DNA of 64,000 nucleotides. Origin: Camellia lanceoleosa (taxonomy: Eukaryota > Streptophyta > Magnoliopsida > Ericales > Theaceae). The position numbers were made by a program, and so were the translations under genes. How positions within the stretch are numbered: the first letter of the stretch is position 1; each line of letters begins with the position of its first letter. Location of the stretch: assembly GCA_025200525.1 (NCBI GenBank), contig CM045761.1:102276182-102340181 (forward strand), given 5' to 3'. The notes under the pieces are model-generated. The model saw nothing but the letters and a program-made list of their open reading frames with translations. It was not told where the DNA came from and made no database searches. Below are positions 12,333-23,388 of the stretch, piece by piece.

Positions 12333-13680
12333 CTAAGTGCTAAGGGCTTCATTCAAGTTCTTTGAGATGGTGTTCCAAAGCTTAAGAATAGCATTGGTTC
12401 CTAGAAGTTCCAGCTCCTTTTTTGCACATTTTTCTCCAACCTCCTTTATTATTTCAGCTCTCTTCTCCAACTCTTCTGAAAGAATGCAAACTCTCTTTTT
12501 CAGCTCATCATAAGCACTAAGAAAATAATTTATTTCGTTCTCACAAGTGTTGAGTTTGTCAATCAGTGAGGCTTTGTCCATGATGAGGATCCCAATTTTT
12601 GCTTGAACCCCATCGAGTTCTTTCTTCAAGAAATCTTTTTCCTCCTCAAATTTCTTTAGATTTGAAGTGAGTATAAAATTCTGCTCTGTGAGATTGCCTC
12701 ATTCCTTGTACATCTTCTCATAGGCTTTCTCAAAATCTTCTTCTTCACTATCAGAGGACTCATCATTAGAGTTTTTTCTAGGAAGATCAGTCCTAGCAAC
12801 CAATGCCTTTTTGTTCAAGGTTGCATGACAGCCATGAATAAATTTCCCTCATCTTTCTCTTTATTTGGCTTGCTTTCATCATCCCAAATAACTGGGAGCA
12901 CTTTCCTCCTGTTTTTCTTAGAGGGACACTCAAGAGAAATATGACCAAGACCACCACATTCATGACATTTAACTTCTTGGTATTTAGAATTAGATTTGTC
13001 AGATTTTACAAAACTTTTGAGTTTCTCATTCCTTTTTTCTTTAGAAGTTGAATCCTTAAGATTTGACATTTTCTTTTTCAAAGTTTTTTTGCATTGTTTA
13101 GTGAACAATGCCAACATCTCATATTGAAATTCATCATCAACATCAGATTTATTTACATCCTCATGAGAACTTTTGAAAGCTAAAGCATCTTTCTGTTTTT
13201 TCTTTGAGAGAAGATTTGTCTCATAGATTTGTAAATTCCCAATCAACTGTTCCAACTTTAGAGTATCAATGTTTTTGAGCTTCTTCTATTGCTGTAACTT
13301 TTGATTGAAAGCGATCGGGAAGGGTTCTCAAAATTTTAGCAACAATCTTAGATTCATGAATTTTCTTGCCCAACGTAAAACTAGAATTGACAATATCACT
13401 TTGTTTGGGCGTAAAATTCATCAAAAGACTCATTATCTCTCATTATAAGAGTTTCAAAATTAGTGATGAGTCTTTGAAGTTTTGATCGTTTAACAGAATT
13501 TGTGCCTTAGTGTATTGTCTTAAGGATATCCCATGCATCTTTAGCTACTTTACACGTGCAAATTCTATGAAATTCCTCAGGTGTGACAAAGTTAAAGAGA
13601 GCATTAGTAGCCTTGCAATTCCTGTTAGAACTCGAGTAATCATTCATATCCCATCTATCAACAGGTTTAGGTGTAGTAAC
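12333..13680 (-). pseudogene. SIRE gag, central and C-terminal part
   Basis: On the minus strand, 13507-13680 continues gag with a VTPEEFHRICTCKVAKDAWDIL-type capsid segment. 12815-13255 carries a CCHC zinc knuckle (CHECGGLGHISLEC), Lys-rich flanks and an acidic region. 12333-12629 is a Lys/Glu/Leu-rich predicted coiled coil, typical of the long SIRE gag. Stops and frameshifts occur at 13256-13506 and elsewhere. The N-terminal part lies 4 kb away at 17709-17881 because another element inserted in between. Confidence 0.82.
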
Positions 13681-13875
13681 AAAAGAATGAAATGAATTAT
13701 TTGGCTTACCCATGAATGAGGTAAAGGCCATGTATATATAATAGATTCATGATACAATTTAGGAAATGATATAAATAAGGAAACAATACTAAATCAGTGA
13801 TTGACACAATCACAGATTATATACATAATACTAAAAATTAAAAGATTCTATGTACTTTAATTTCTATATTCAACA
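13681..13875 (-). repeat. 3' LTR of the small LTR element
   Basis: On minus it starts TGTTGAATATAG next to the polypurine tract and ends ATTCTTTT at the TSD. The terminal dinucleotide is not the usual CA. It matches 17512-17708 over its whole length. Confidence 0.82.
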
Positions 13876-13892
13876 CTTCCCCTTAAGCTGGT
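13876..13892 (-). other. Polypurine tract of the small LTR element
   Basis: The minus strand reads AGCTTAAGGGGAAG directly before the LTR start, the expected plus-strand primer site of an LTR element. Confidence 0.75.
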
Positions 13893-14149
13893 ATGAAGAT
13901 ATTCAATAATCGCAGCTTTCCAATGGATGACTGGAAGATGCTGAAAGAAAACTCTACAGGTAGTCCAAATAAATGCTACCAAACAAATCGAGTAGTCCAC
14001 TAAATAATAAAGCCAAAAAGTGCTTAATACATCAGCACCACACCCTAGAAAGGGGGGAAAAAATAGGGACTGAACTACCCTGCAAGAGCTACTGAAGCAT
14101 TTATGGCCAAGAAACATCATGGTCGGCAGCCAACAAGACCTTGGTCAGC

Positions 14150-14430
14150 ATCAAAGGCCAAAACTAATGCCGAGAGATAGTTTATGGTCATGTCGGACCG
14201 TTATAGGAACTGGCAAGAACTAATGCCAAGACAATTTAAAATCATGCCAGACCGTTGTAGGAACTAACCAAAATCAATGCTGGAACAGTTTACGAGGTCA
14301 TGTCGGACCATTGCAGGAACTGACCGGAATCAATGACGGGACAATTTAAGTGGTCATGTCGGACTGTTGTAGAAACTAACCAGAATCAATGTCAAGACAA
14401 TTTAAGGAGGTCATGCCAGATTAATGTAGA
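14150..14430. repeat. Tandem repeat, about 56 bp, five copies
   Basis: Degenerate units carrying CATGTCGGACC or CATGCCAGACC recur at 14189, 14243, 14299, 14355 and 14412 (spacing 54-57 bp), with GGAACT and CAATTTAA also repeated. The array fills the interior of the small LTR element where coding sequence would otherwise be. Confidence 0.85.
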
Positions 14431-14511
14431 GAACTTGATGTTGAACCAGCAAATGTGGCACACACATAACTTATGACATGGTGCTGAACAATGATGGCAA
14501 CAGATGACTAA

Positions 14512-14622
14512 GTGCGCCAAAGGGCAGCTTATTAGAAAGTGCGCCAGGGGGGCGGCTTAGGTGGTGCGCCAAGGGGGTGATTTGGGTTGTGCGCTTAAGG
14601 GGGCAGCTTAGGTGGTTCACAT
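14512..14622. repeat. Minisatellite, units of about 25-27 bp with GTGCGCC
   Basis: Four degenerate units begin GTGCGCC or GTGCGCT and contain a G run followed by GGCAGCTTA or a variant. It lies in the same element just downstream of the 56-bp array. Confidence 0.75.
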
Positions 14623-14810
14623 GATATATCGCCATGCTCACCATGATATAGGTATAATACCCCCTTCAAACTCAAATAGGTTTGAAGATAGAAACCTATT
14701 TGAGGTTGAAATAACAGGAAAGACAAAGTGGAACAAAAACATACCAAAAAATATTTATTGCAAGTAAAAAAAATATGAATGAGATATTTGAGATAGAAAT
14801 AAACTAGTGG

Positions 14811-17364
14811 TGTGAGAACCCGAATATACAAATAAAATAAATAATTAAGTAATATTAATTTTACAACCTCAAATATTTTGCTTGTGAATACTAAAGTGCA
14901 CATTAAATATTATTGGAGGGTCTTTTAATTAATTTTTAACCTAAAATAAATTTATGGTGAAAATCTCTAATTTAGAGGCAAGATTTATTGTTAAAATAAA
15001 TAATAGTAATAATGTTAGATGATGATGATAATAATAATAATAACTGGATTATTGGCTATGTATATAAAGATAACAAAAACCCTAACTCTTATTATAATTG
15101 TTTTCCACAACATTAGCAGCCCTAGCAGCTGTGGGTTTATAAAGGAAAGAGAGGAGTGATTCAATCATCAAGATTATTGTTGTAGCCAAGAAAGAGGTTT
15201 GGGTGTGTTGTGTCATGTGGCCTCTTAGGTTTTCTTCTCTTCTTGCTTTGTTTTTCAATCCTTATTCATTTTTTTAATTTTTTATTCAATTCATTTATGT
15301 AGTAGTTGTAGGTGTATGTATTTTGTATATATATATTGATTGTTAAGAAACCTGAGGAGATAATTTGTGCATAAATAATGGGTATAATTCTTAATCTACA
15401 AATTCTGCACAAAGTCACAAACCTTAAAAATCAAGAAACCATACTATACAAATGAATTTTGAATTGAAATTTTTACAGTAACTTTATTACATATTTAATT
15501 TCATATTAAAAAAAATTCATAATTTTTGGGAGTCAAAATCTATATAAACTGATGTGTTCAAATATCTCTAGGAAACTAGTACAAAACAGTAACTTTGGAA
15601 GCGTCGCTCTCTTTGGGTATAAATCCAAAAATTATCAAATTAGTGTCATTAGAACCAGTTATGAGTCTAGTTTCTTTCATGTTTGTTCTTGCGTTGATTA
15701 CTTGTGTATATTAAGAGAATCGTCAATTTCTTTAAAGTGCAGCAAAAAGCGACCTGTTAGGATATAATTAATTGTAAATAATTATTTTGATAAGCAATTC
15801 AAGTAAAACCAATTGGGTTTGAAACTTAGGATATATTAGTTGATATCTAGAGGGTTTTGGAAATTTTTCTAACAGCATGGAGTTGGTTTTTAATTTTCAA
15901 ATTTAGCAAATGGATTGGGAAAACTTGTTTAAAATTCTGTTTTATCTTGAAGTTACTTTTAATTAAGTTTCGATTTGAACCCATGTCTTGGGTAATTTAA
16001 GACCTTGAAGAACATGAACTTAGGTATTGTTTAAGAGTACAGGTGAGTTGGGATGAGCTATGTTAATGCACTTTAGTTTGGGGTTACTTAGTTTATTACT
16101 CCTTTTAGTATTTTTTTTAATTAGTAGTGACGTATAGTTTTCATACTTAGTTCAAGGCACTAGTTGGACTTTCTTATTCAGTTTGAGGATTATATTATAC
16201 CGTGTTCAGGTGAATAGTTGCATGCTACATATTTTTTAAAATGTGCCCCTACCCTAAACTGTTGAAAAATTAAATTATTGTTTTAGGACTAAACTGTTTT
16301 GATAAAATTATTATATTATCAATGGAATTAAATTATTTCTAAAACATATATAAACTTGGCATACAGTAAACTGTTTGGAATGGCCTTATATTTATAATGG
16401 TGAATTACCACGTTTTACAAAACTGAATTGCATTGATTATTGGGACCATTTGTATATAAAAGTCTAGGGAAATTATTCCACTGTGTGTGGTGACTCTGGC
16501 TACTAGAAAACAAATCCGAGTTGTGCTGTGATGACTCTAGTGCTCAACGATTGTAAAGAAAAGACATGGGCTAGGCTAGGTGACCTTCAATCAGATCGTC
16601 TTAGAGAAAAGGCCCGGGTTGCCACCCCGGGAATGACTCCTAGTTCGATAGTGGATCCAACGGGCTTATTGCCTTGAGAACTCTGTGGCGTGTTACTTGG
16701 TATTCTTGGTACCCATAAAATTATTGATAATCATGTTATAAACTGTTTTAAATAGAGAATGTCATTTGTTATGTTCTTGAGAGACATGAGTATTTTAACT
16801 GTTGAACTGTGAAACCTTCTTTTTGAAATAGGTGGTCTTTATCAAAGCTATATGTCAATCTAGTTTCTATGATATATATCTTATTTTGGAATTGAACCCT
16901 TTTTCAAAGCTATATTAATTATCCATGCTTCTACTCACTGAGCTATCAGTTGACTTAGTTGTTTATCATTTTCAAGTGATAGAAGGACGTAGAGTGGACT
17001 CATGGCATAACGGGGACTCAATTACATGGACCTCTAGGACATTCATTTTTTTTTTTTTTTATGTTTATTTTTCAGATTGTTATGTCAAGTTTGTGCATAT
17101 TTTATTATTATTATTATTGAGGTTCATTTAGGATTATTCTGTTATGTAGGCTGTTTATATACCATTGGTTTGGATGGTATTGATTAAGGTTGGTTTTTTC
17201 GTTTATACTTGTGACTTGTAATTGAATTGGATTTTGATTTATTTATTTTTGGACTATCATTACATTTATTCTTTGTGATATTGGATTCGTGTTTAGGCTT
17301 ACGTGTGCCTTGGGCTAAGTCTCTGTGGGTTACGACCAGTCATGCCTGGATTTACAGTGTGACA
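14811..17364 (+). mobile_element. Solo gypsy LTR inside the small LTR element
   Basis: It starts TGTGAGAACCCGAATATA and ends TTTACAGTGTGACA, the style of plant gypsy (chromovirus-like) LTRs. Flanking five-mers AGTGG (14806-14810) and AGTGT (17365-17369) match at four of five positions and are taken as a decayed TSD. A TATA-like TTTATAAAGG near 15135 supports plus orientation. The first 1.3 kb matches the partial LTR at 1-1372 in inverted orientation. No internal region is present. This is the third insertion level: host, SIRE, small element, solo LTR. Confidence 0.8.
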
Positions 17365-17500
17365 AGTGTATAGAGAAAGAGATCACCATGAAGTAATACT
17401 GAAAGAAAATATGGCAGTGAAATGGGTTGAGGTCAAGCAGGCGGCCATAGCAAAGCTGCCGCCCACGCGATGAAGCAAAATTACTAGGTACTTAACCTAA

Positions 17501-17511
17501 CTCTGATACCA
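17501..17511 (-). other. PBS of the small LTR element (tRNA-iMet type)
   Basis: The minus strand reads TGGTATCAGAG immediately after the LTR, complementary to the 3' end of plant initiator-methionine tRNA. It fixes the orientation of the element as minus. Confidence 0.85.
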
Positions 17512-17708
17512 AAAATAATGAAAAGAATTATTTAGCTTACCCATGAATAAGGTAGAGGCCATGTATATATAATAGATTCATAATACAATTTAGAAAACAC
17601 GATATAAATAAGGAAACAATACTAAATTAATGACTGACACAATCACAGATTATATACATAATACTAAAAATAAAAAGATTCTATGTACTCTTATTTTTAT
17701 ATTCAATA
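17512..17708 (-). repeat. 5' LTR of the small LTR element
   Basis: It aligns with 13681-13875. The first base pair on minus is TA rather than TG, consistent with a G-to-A change. The PBS follows directly on the minus strand. Confidence 0.82.
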
Positions 17709-17881
17709 GTAACATCATCAATAGTAATCATAGGTTCGCTCCAACCATTTATGACAGATTTCCAAACTATCTCATCGATAGACTTTAAATAAACCCTCAT
17801 ACGAGCTTTCCAATAAGAATAGTTTGTTCCGCCAAATAAGGGAGGACATTTATTGTTGCTTCCCCCTTGGTTTGAATCCAT
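17709..17881 (-). pseudogene. SIRE gag, N-terminal part
   Basis: The minus-strand frame starts at an ATG (17879-17881) with MDSNQGG and contains PPLFGGTNYSYWKARMR followed by a VWKSV..GW segment, the conserved start of copia gag in the SIRE clade. It is cut at the TSD of the small LTR element and resumes at 13680. The start was chosen because it lies about 70 bases after the PBS and begins the conserved domain. Confidence 0.85.
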
Positions 17882-17950
17882 AGTCAATAAACACAAAGAT
17901 TAGATCACGCTACTATAGCTTTGTCGAAAAAAACAAAACACAAGCATCCC

Positions 17951-17962
17951 GCTCTGATACCA
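17951..17962 (-). other. PBS of the SIRE element (tRNA-iMet type)
   Basis: The minus strand reads TGGTATCAGAGC, two bases after the end of the 5' LTR. It is a perfect 12-base iMet PBS, the usual primer for plant copia elements. Confidence 0.9.
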
Positions 17963-17964
17963 AT

Positions 17965-19159
17965 TGAAAAATTATAGTCCCATGATCTTATGATTATTAC
18001 TTTAATAGATTCAAACCAACTCAGCTCAACAATATAAAACAAAACAAAAAAAATAAAAAATAAATAAAAACAAGGAGCAAACAAAACACAATTATTTTTA
18101 CGTGAAAAAATCACAGTTGGAATCCACTAAGATGGGATTAACAAACCACGGGCCCTTGGCCACAATAACAATCCACTATGAAGAAGAGTAGTACAACATA
18201 TTTCTTACACCGACCAATCCAAGCACACATGCACGCTCGAGACCTACAAGTAACTGACCTCTATCCTTCAATCTATGGATATTTGCCTTCACTAGAGAGA
18301 TGTCGAATCCACAACACACTCACTCATCAAGAACACTCATGAACTATTTTATTATTTTGGTTTAGACTTGATTTTCATGAAAGAACAAATGAGAATGAAT
18401 CATCAAGAAAACATTAGAGAAATATACAATGTAACCTCACTACAGCTCTCTCTCAGAAAGACACTTAAAATACAGACACAAGAGGTCCCAAAAACACCAT
18501 GGACTAAGCAAGGTATTTATAGACATTTCACCATCACAAGTGCGACCCACTTGGTCGCTCGCACGAGCTGTTGGTCGCGGGAGTGAGACCCCATCGCAAG
18601 TTAAAGAAGAAAACTTCTGGGAGCGGGCGCGATTATGCATGCCAAACAAGCTGCAATTTCTAACTTTTGCAGACCCTTTTCTCCATATTCTGAGGCATGA
18701 TTTCCTTCTTTGTTTTACCAAACAAACAGCCTCCTCTTTTCGCCATGCTTGTCAAAAAGTCTATACATCAAGCCGCATGTTGATTAATCCAAAATATCAA
18801 TCCAAGAAAGATATTACAAGATAATAATCTTGAATGAGCCATGATTTCTCCCATGCTTTGTCATCCTATCTTGCAGACACACAGCCTCATTTTTGCTCCA
18901 CTTTCTGCTCATGTCAACCATGTTTTGCCACTCTTTCCACAAAAAACATAATTTGATTATTCCAAGATAGATAATCAATAAACAACACACACATGGTATG
19001 AGCCACATTTTTTGTCAAACGTATCAAACTAAATCTCAATTTGGTTATTCCAATAAAGATAATATAAAAACAATAAACAAAATGAAATAATAATAAATCG
19101 GTTTTGTCAAGAAAGGAATTCGCCAAAATAACAAAACTCATAGGATACAAATCCTATCA
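17965..19159 (-). repeat. SIRE 5' LTR, intact in length
   Basis: This 1195-bp LTR begins TG and ends CA when read on either strand. It is flanked by the TSD ATGTT on its outer side and the PBS on its inner side. It matches the split left LTR. Confidence 0.9.
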
Positions 19160-19164
19160 ATGTT

Positions 19165-19895
19165 ATTCTTCAATACTTTCTTGAAGCAACTTTTGTTTTA
19201 AAATTAAGCAAGTGCTTAAAAATTGCTAATTAAATAGAGGCTACACTTTTTTTTCTCTTCATTGCTTAGGATTATTCACTCCAAAGTTGTTGCATATGGT
19301 GCTTCTTGGGTAGAATGGTGTATCTTGAATTCTAAATAATAATTGCTTTTATCATTCTTGTCCTCTTTTCCCTTTTTGTTTGTGTGGTTCTTTGTATTAG
19401 TTAGTGTTTTAAGTTTAAATGTATGTGATGTGAGTCTTCTAAATTTTGGATTCTAGCATCGCAATTTGATTCCAATGTTTGTGTTGGTAGTTTTGCTTCT
19501 ACCAAATAAAATTGGGTTTAAGGATTGTTGAGTTAATAGTTATGCCATTGTTACTTGCATCCAAATTAATCAGTAACTCATTTTATTCTGAGCATATCTA
19601 AATTGAATTTTTCATGCAATTAGATTTCAGCTAAAATAGAGAGAAGGAGTTTCTAAGTTCTAACACATGAGAATTCTTGTCCCCCTTGATTTGCTGAGCT
19701 CTTGATTGTCTTCGTATTACTTACTGGTTGTTTAACCAGGAAGATGGAGGAATGTTACATCAATCTAGCCCATTGATTTTTCTATTGCAGGTAACCATAT
19801 GTAGGAAAAATTTAGACGAACAAATAGATATTTATGGTTAGATTACTCAAAATTTGAAATATATATATATATATACGTATGTATTTGTGTGGGTG
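19165..19895. other. Probable old host sequence, right flank of SIRE
   Basis: AT-rich, T-rich sequence without an ORF or a repeat partner in the window. It includes pyrimidine tracts followed by CAG/GTAA (near 19790) that look intron-like, but no exon is recognisable. An AT dinucleotide run lies at 19860-19875. It adjoins the TSD of SIRE and the putative 5' end of the hAT element. Confidence 0.4.
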
Positions 19896-21262
19896 TAGGG
19901 ATGGAAATAGGGATCCTACCCTATGGATACCCATGGAGACCCGACCTAAATATATGGATTTTCCTTTTTTCTTTTACCTGTCGGGTCAATTAAGTGGGTA
20001 CCCTCTCATTTTCCCCATATGTTGTGTTTAGGATTCTCTTCTTATTCTCACAGTAGCCTAAGTAGATTTTATTCCAGCATCACTCTGATCTCCTCCAGCA
20101 TCGGCGATTTGTGAAGGCAAAAATCTAGCGGTAGCGATCTTTGTCGGCGTTACCACAGTGGTTCTCCGGCGTAGTGAGTTTCTCTCTATCATTCTCTTGT
20201 TCTCTCTTTCTCTAATTAGAGCTTCCAGAGGATGAGTTTGGCTCTAATCTAGATCAATGTGAGTTATTTTGTTGCAAGATATTCTTCTTCTTTAATCTTT
20301 ACTATCTTCTTCCTGCAATGAACATGATAACAAACTCTTAATTATTCATCTTTTGGGTTGTATTTATTCTTGACTTGTGAGGTCAGCAAATACAAACCAT
20401 TATTTAAATGAGTGCAGACTTGGATTTAATATTATTCTATTCCTTTTTGGTTTCTTTAATTATCAAACAACTCTCCTTTGTTTTTTTTCCACTCATTCAC
20501 CAACATCCTACTTTGTTTTCTTCCCATTCTTCACTTCATTTCTGTTTAGTAACAATCACATCAATTCCTCATGTTTGTCAAGGAAAATTAGATTCAAAAT
20601 TTTACAATTTTGCTTTGAAACTTTTGACAATTGATTTTGGTTAGCTCTGCTCACATTTTGTTTTGTATTTTGATTTTGTGGGTATAACCCTTTTTCATTT
20701 AAGAAAACATTAGTTCATTCATGTAAATCTACATGTTATTTAAAATATATATATATATTTCTGCATTATTTTTTTGGAGTGATTTGTATAGCCTATAAGT
20801 AATATTACCATCGCAATTTCTTAAGTGTTTGTGGAAAGTAAAATCAGACTAAGATGATGGGGTTTAAAGATGTTGACACTGCAAACAATTTTGTCTCATG
20901 TTCTTGTGAGGTTAATGTGGTTCTATCACTTATTATATATATGTAAAATTGTTGTTGAAATTATGAAGGATTAGAATTGGAGTTGTGAATGTGTTGAAAT
21001 GTTGTTTTGTTTCATTGAGTTGTTTGACTGAATGCCTAAATGGGGATTTTGGGTTTTTATTTATTTATTTATGTTCTCCAAGATTTTTAAGCATTGATAA
21101 TGTCTGAAGTTGGAGCAAACTCTCAAGCAAACTCCCAACTACCGTTAATGGTTTACAACTATCAATATCGATTGAGAGTGAGACCTCTCTACCATCACAG
21201 TCTCCTCTCCCAAATCAAAATGTCCTTGATGTAGATGATTCTGATTCTAGTTTAGCTACTAG

Positions 21263-21309
<47 letters not shown>

Positions 21310-23331
21310 AAGTTTTGTGTGGCAACACTTTAGGAAGGAAGAAATTGATGGAGTATGGAAAGCAATATGTAATTATTGTAAGAAGCATCTTAGAGGTAAT
21401 CTGAAACATGGAACTTTACATTTGTGTGATCACTATGGGAGTTGTCTTAACAAAAGGGGGGAATGGATATGAGGCAAAGAGTTTTAACTAGCAACTTTGA
21501 CAAGAAGAGCCCAAAAGTCTCTTATAGTTTTGATAAAGATATTGCTAGGAGAGAGGTTTCAAATGCCATAATCCTGCATGAATACCCTTTGTCTATTGTG
21601 GATCATATTGGGTTTAAAAGATATTCGATTGCACTTCAACCATTGTTTAAAGTACCTTCTCAAAATACAATAAAAATTGATATTTTGAAGATCTATGACA
21701 ATGAGAATGAGAAGATAATGAGATTGATACATAGCAATCAAAGTAAAGTGGCAATCACAACTGATATATGGACTTCTAATAATCAAAAGAAAGGGTTCAT
21801 GGTTGTCGTGGCACACTTTATTGATGATTCTTGGTCATTGCAAAGCCGTATTTTGAGGTATATTTTTGCATATAAATTAATCTATGCTTTATTACAGATT
21901 GTTGTTGCATCATATATTATATGCATTCTACTAAAAACATGTCTTGATGTACTTTTGGTGTTAAACAATTACAATGGAAGCTATTCATAATGCTTTGTTC
22001 ATCGAAATTTTGTTTTAATTTATGAATTTATATTCATTTATGTTCCATGTATACACTCAAAAGAAGTTCTTTGTGATATTTTGCTCAATTGTTTGATAGA
22101 TTGGGATCTTGATAGAAAAGCATCTATTATCACTGTTGATAATTGTTCCACCAATGATACGATGATTAACATTTTGTTGGATAAATTGCATGGTAGTCCT
22201 CTTCTTTTGGGTGAGACTTTGTTTCATATGCGTTGTTGTGCACATATTCTCAATTTGATTGCCAAAGATGGATTGAATGTGATAAGAGTAGGTGTAGAGA
22301 AAATTTGAGATAGTGTAGCTTATTGGACAGCAACTCCTAAAAGAGTAGAAAAATTTAAAGAAATAACTCGTCAAGTAAAAAATTTGAATACTAAAAAGAT
22401 AGGGCTTGATTGTGTAACTAGGTAGAATTCAACATACTTGATGCTTCAAACTGCCTTGTTGTATAAGGATGTATTTTACCGCTTGAAATATAAAGAAATC
22501 CAATATACAACATTGTCAAGTGAGGAGGAGTAGGAGTTTACTAGAGAAATTTGTGCGAGGTTCAAGATATTTTATAAAGCAACTGAATTGTTTTCTAGAA
22601 CTAAATATCCCACGGCCAATGTTGCTTTTCCAAATTTATGTGAGATTAGGATAACAATCTCTCAATGGCTCTCTTGTTCAATTGAGGTGGTTAGATCAAT
22701 GGCATCAAAAATGTTAGGAAAGTTTGATAAATATTGGGTTGTTATACATGGTGTTATAGGAGTTGTTGTTGTACTTGATCCTAAGTATAAACGTAGTGTA
22801 TTGGAGTTTTATTTTGATAAACTTTATAGAGATACAACTGAAGAGGAAATTGTGAAGATTCGCCAACTTTGTTATGATTTGTTGCAAGAGTATCAAAGAA
22901 AACTTAGTTTGGGGACTGATGTTAATGTTGAATCTTCTACGAGTTCAAATTTTGGGGATTCAAAGGTAGTTTCAGATTATGATTTGTTTATTAGTAGAAA
23001 GCGAAGAAAAAAAGTCAATAATGTAACATCAAGGTTGGACCATTATTTAGAAGAGGATATTGTGACCAAAAAAACCCAAAATTTTGATGTGTTGACTTGG
23101 TGGAAATCAAATGCATCGAAGTATCCAACCTTACAAGCAATAGCTAGGGATTTTTTAGCTATTCCGGTATCCACTGTTGCTTCTAAGTCTGCATTTAGCA
23201 CTAGTGGTAGATTGGTGAGCCCGTATCGGGGTAGACTTCGTCCAGATGCTTTGGAAGCATTGATGTGTGCACAAAGTTGGTTATGGGCCATAGAGATGCA
23301 AGGTACTAAAATAAATCAATATGGTCTCAAT
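19896..23331 (+). mobile_element. hAT transposon, 3' truncated
   Basis: A transposase remnant of the hAT superfamily occupies 21100-23331. The likely 5' terminus is TAGGGATGGAAATAGGG at 19896, in the style of hAT-Ac terminal repeats and followed by GGGTACCC-rich subterminal sequence. The 3' terminus and TSD are missing because the sequence passes directly into the Tat-2 LTR at about 23332. The 1.2 kb between terminus and transposase is non-coding with short ORFs only. Confidence 0.7.
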
Positions 23332-23388
23332 ACTACAGTTTGGACTCATGTCACGGTTCTGAATCTAATCTCACAAAGTGCAATGTAA
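21100..23388 (+). pseudogene. hAT transposase (RICESLEEPER/DAYSLEEPER-like), broken
   Basis: Domains in order are: a BED zinc finger near 21310-21450 (SSFVWQHF, then C-x2-C and the H...C/H end), the catalytic-domain start with TTDIWTSNN near 21760-21780, VDNCSTND near 22134, the CCAHILNLI motif near 22235, and the C-terminal dimerisation region (DVLTWWKSN, YPTLQAIARDFLAIPVS, SAFSTSGR) at 23080-23220. Stops interrupt it at 22306, 22423 and 22531; the last two replace Trp (TGG to TAG) of the family motifs. A 42-base A run lies at 21263-21304. An AT-rich interruption beginning with GT at about 21858-22027 may be an intron, though no clear acceptor was found. The final codons and the stop at 23388 lie in LTR sequence. 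Confidence 0.85.
21263..21304 (+). repeat. A homopolymer, 42 bases
   Basis: An uninterrupted run of A lies just upstream of the BED-finger coding segment. It may be an expanded Lys-codon run or slippage, or an assembly artefact. Confidence 0.9.

Larger units (their letters stand above)
13676..17713 (-). mobile_element. Small non-autonomous LTR element inside SIRE gag
   Basis: Direct repeats of about 195 bp (13681-13875 and 17512-17708) flank a non-coding interior. A PBS for initiator-methionine tRNA (TGGTATCAGAG on minus, 17501-17511) abuts the right repeat, and a PPT (AGCTTAAGGGGAAG on minus) abuts the left. The TSD GTAAC occurs at 13676-13680 and 17709-17713. The gag frame on each side is in phase across the TSD, which confirms the insertion. 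Without the nested solo LTR the interior is only about 1.1 kb, so the element resembles TRIM/SMART-type elements but is longer. The LTRs differ at roughly one base in ten by eye, so it is old. Confidence 0.85.
3748..19164 (-). mobile_element. SIRE-like Ty1/copia retrotransposon with nested insertions
   Basis: The element is bounded by a perfect 5-bp TSD, ATGTT at 3748-3752 and 19160-19164. LTRs of about 1.2 kb lie at 3753-7572 (split) and 17965-19159. A PBS matching initiator-methionine tRNA (TGGTATCAGAGC on minus) abuts the right LTR, and a PPT (CCAAAGGGAGA) abuts the left. Gene order on the minus strand is gag, protease, integrase, RT, RNase H, as in copia. The long gag with coiled coil and the FGGTNYSYWKARMR start are typical of the SIRE/Maximus clade. 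Without the nested insertions it is about 8.8 kb. Frameshifts and many stops make it inactive. Confidence 0.9.

Noticed and set aside
17501..17962. tRNA-like sequences near CTCTGATACCA
   Set aside because: These are primer-binding sites, only 11-12 bases long, without a cloverleaf.
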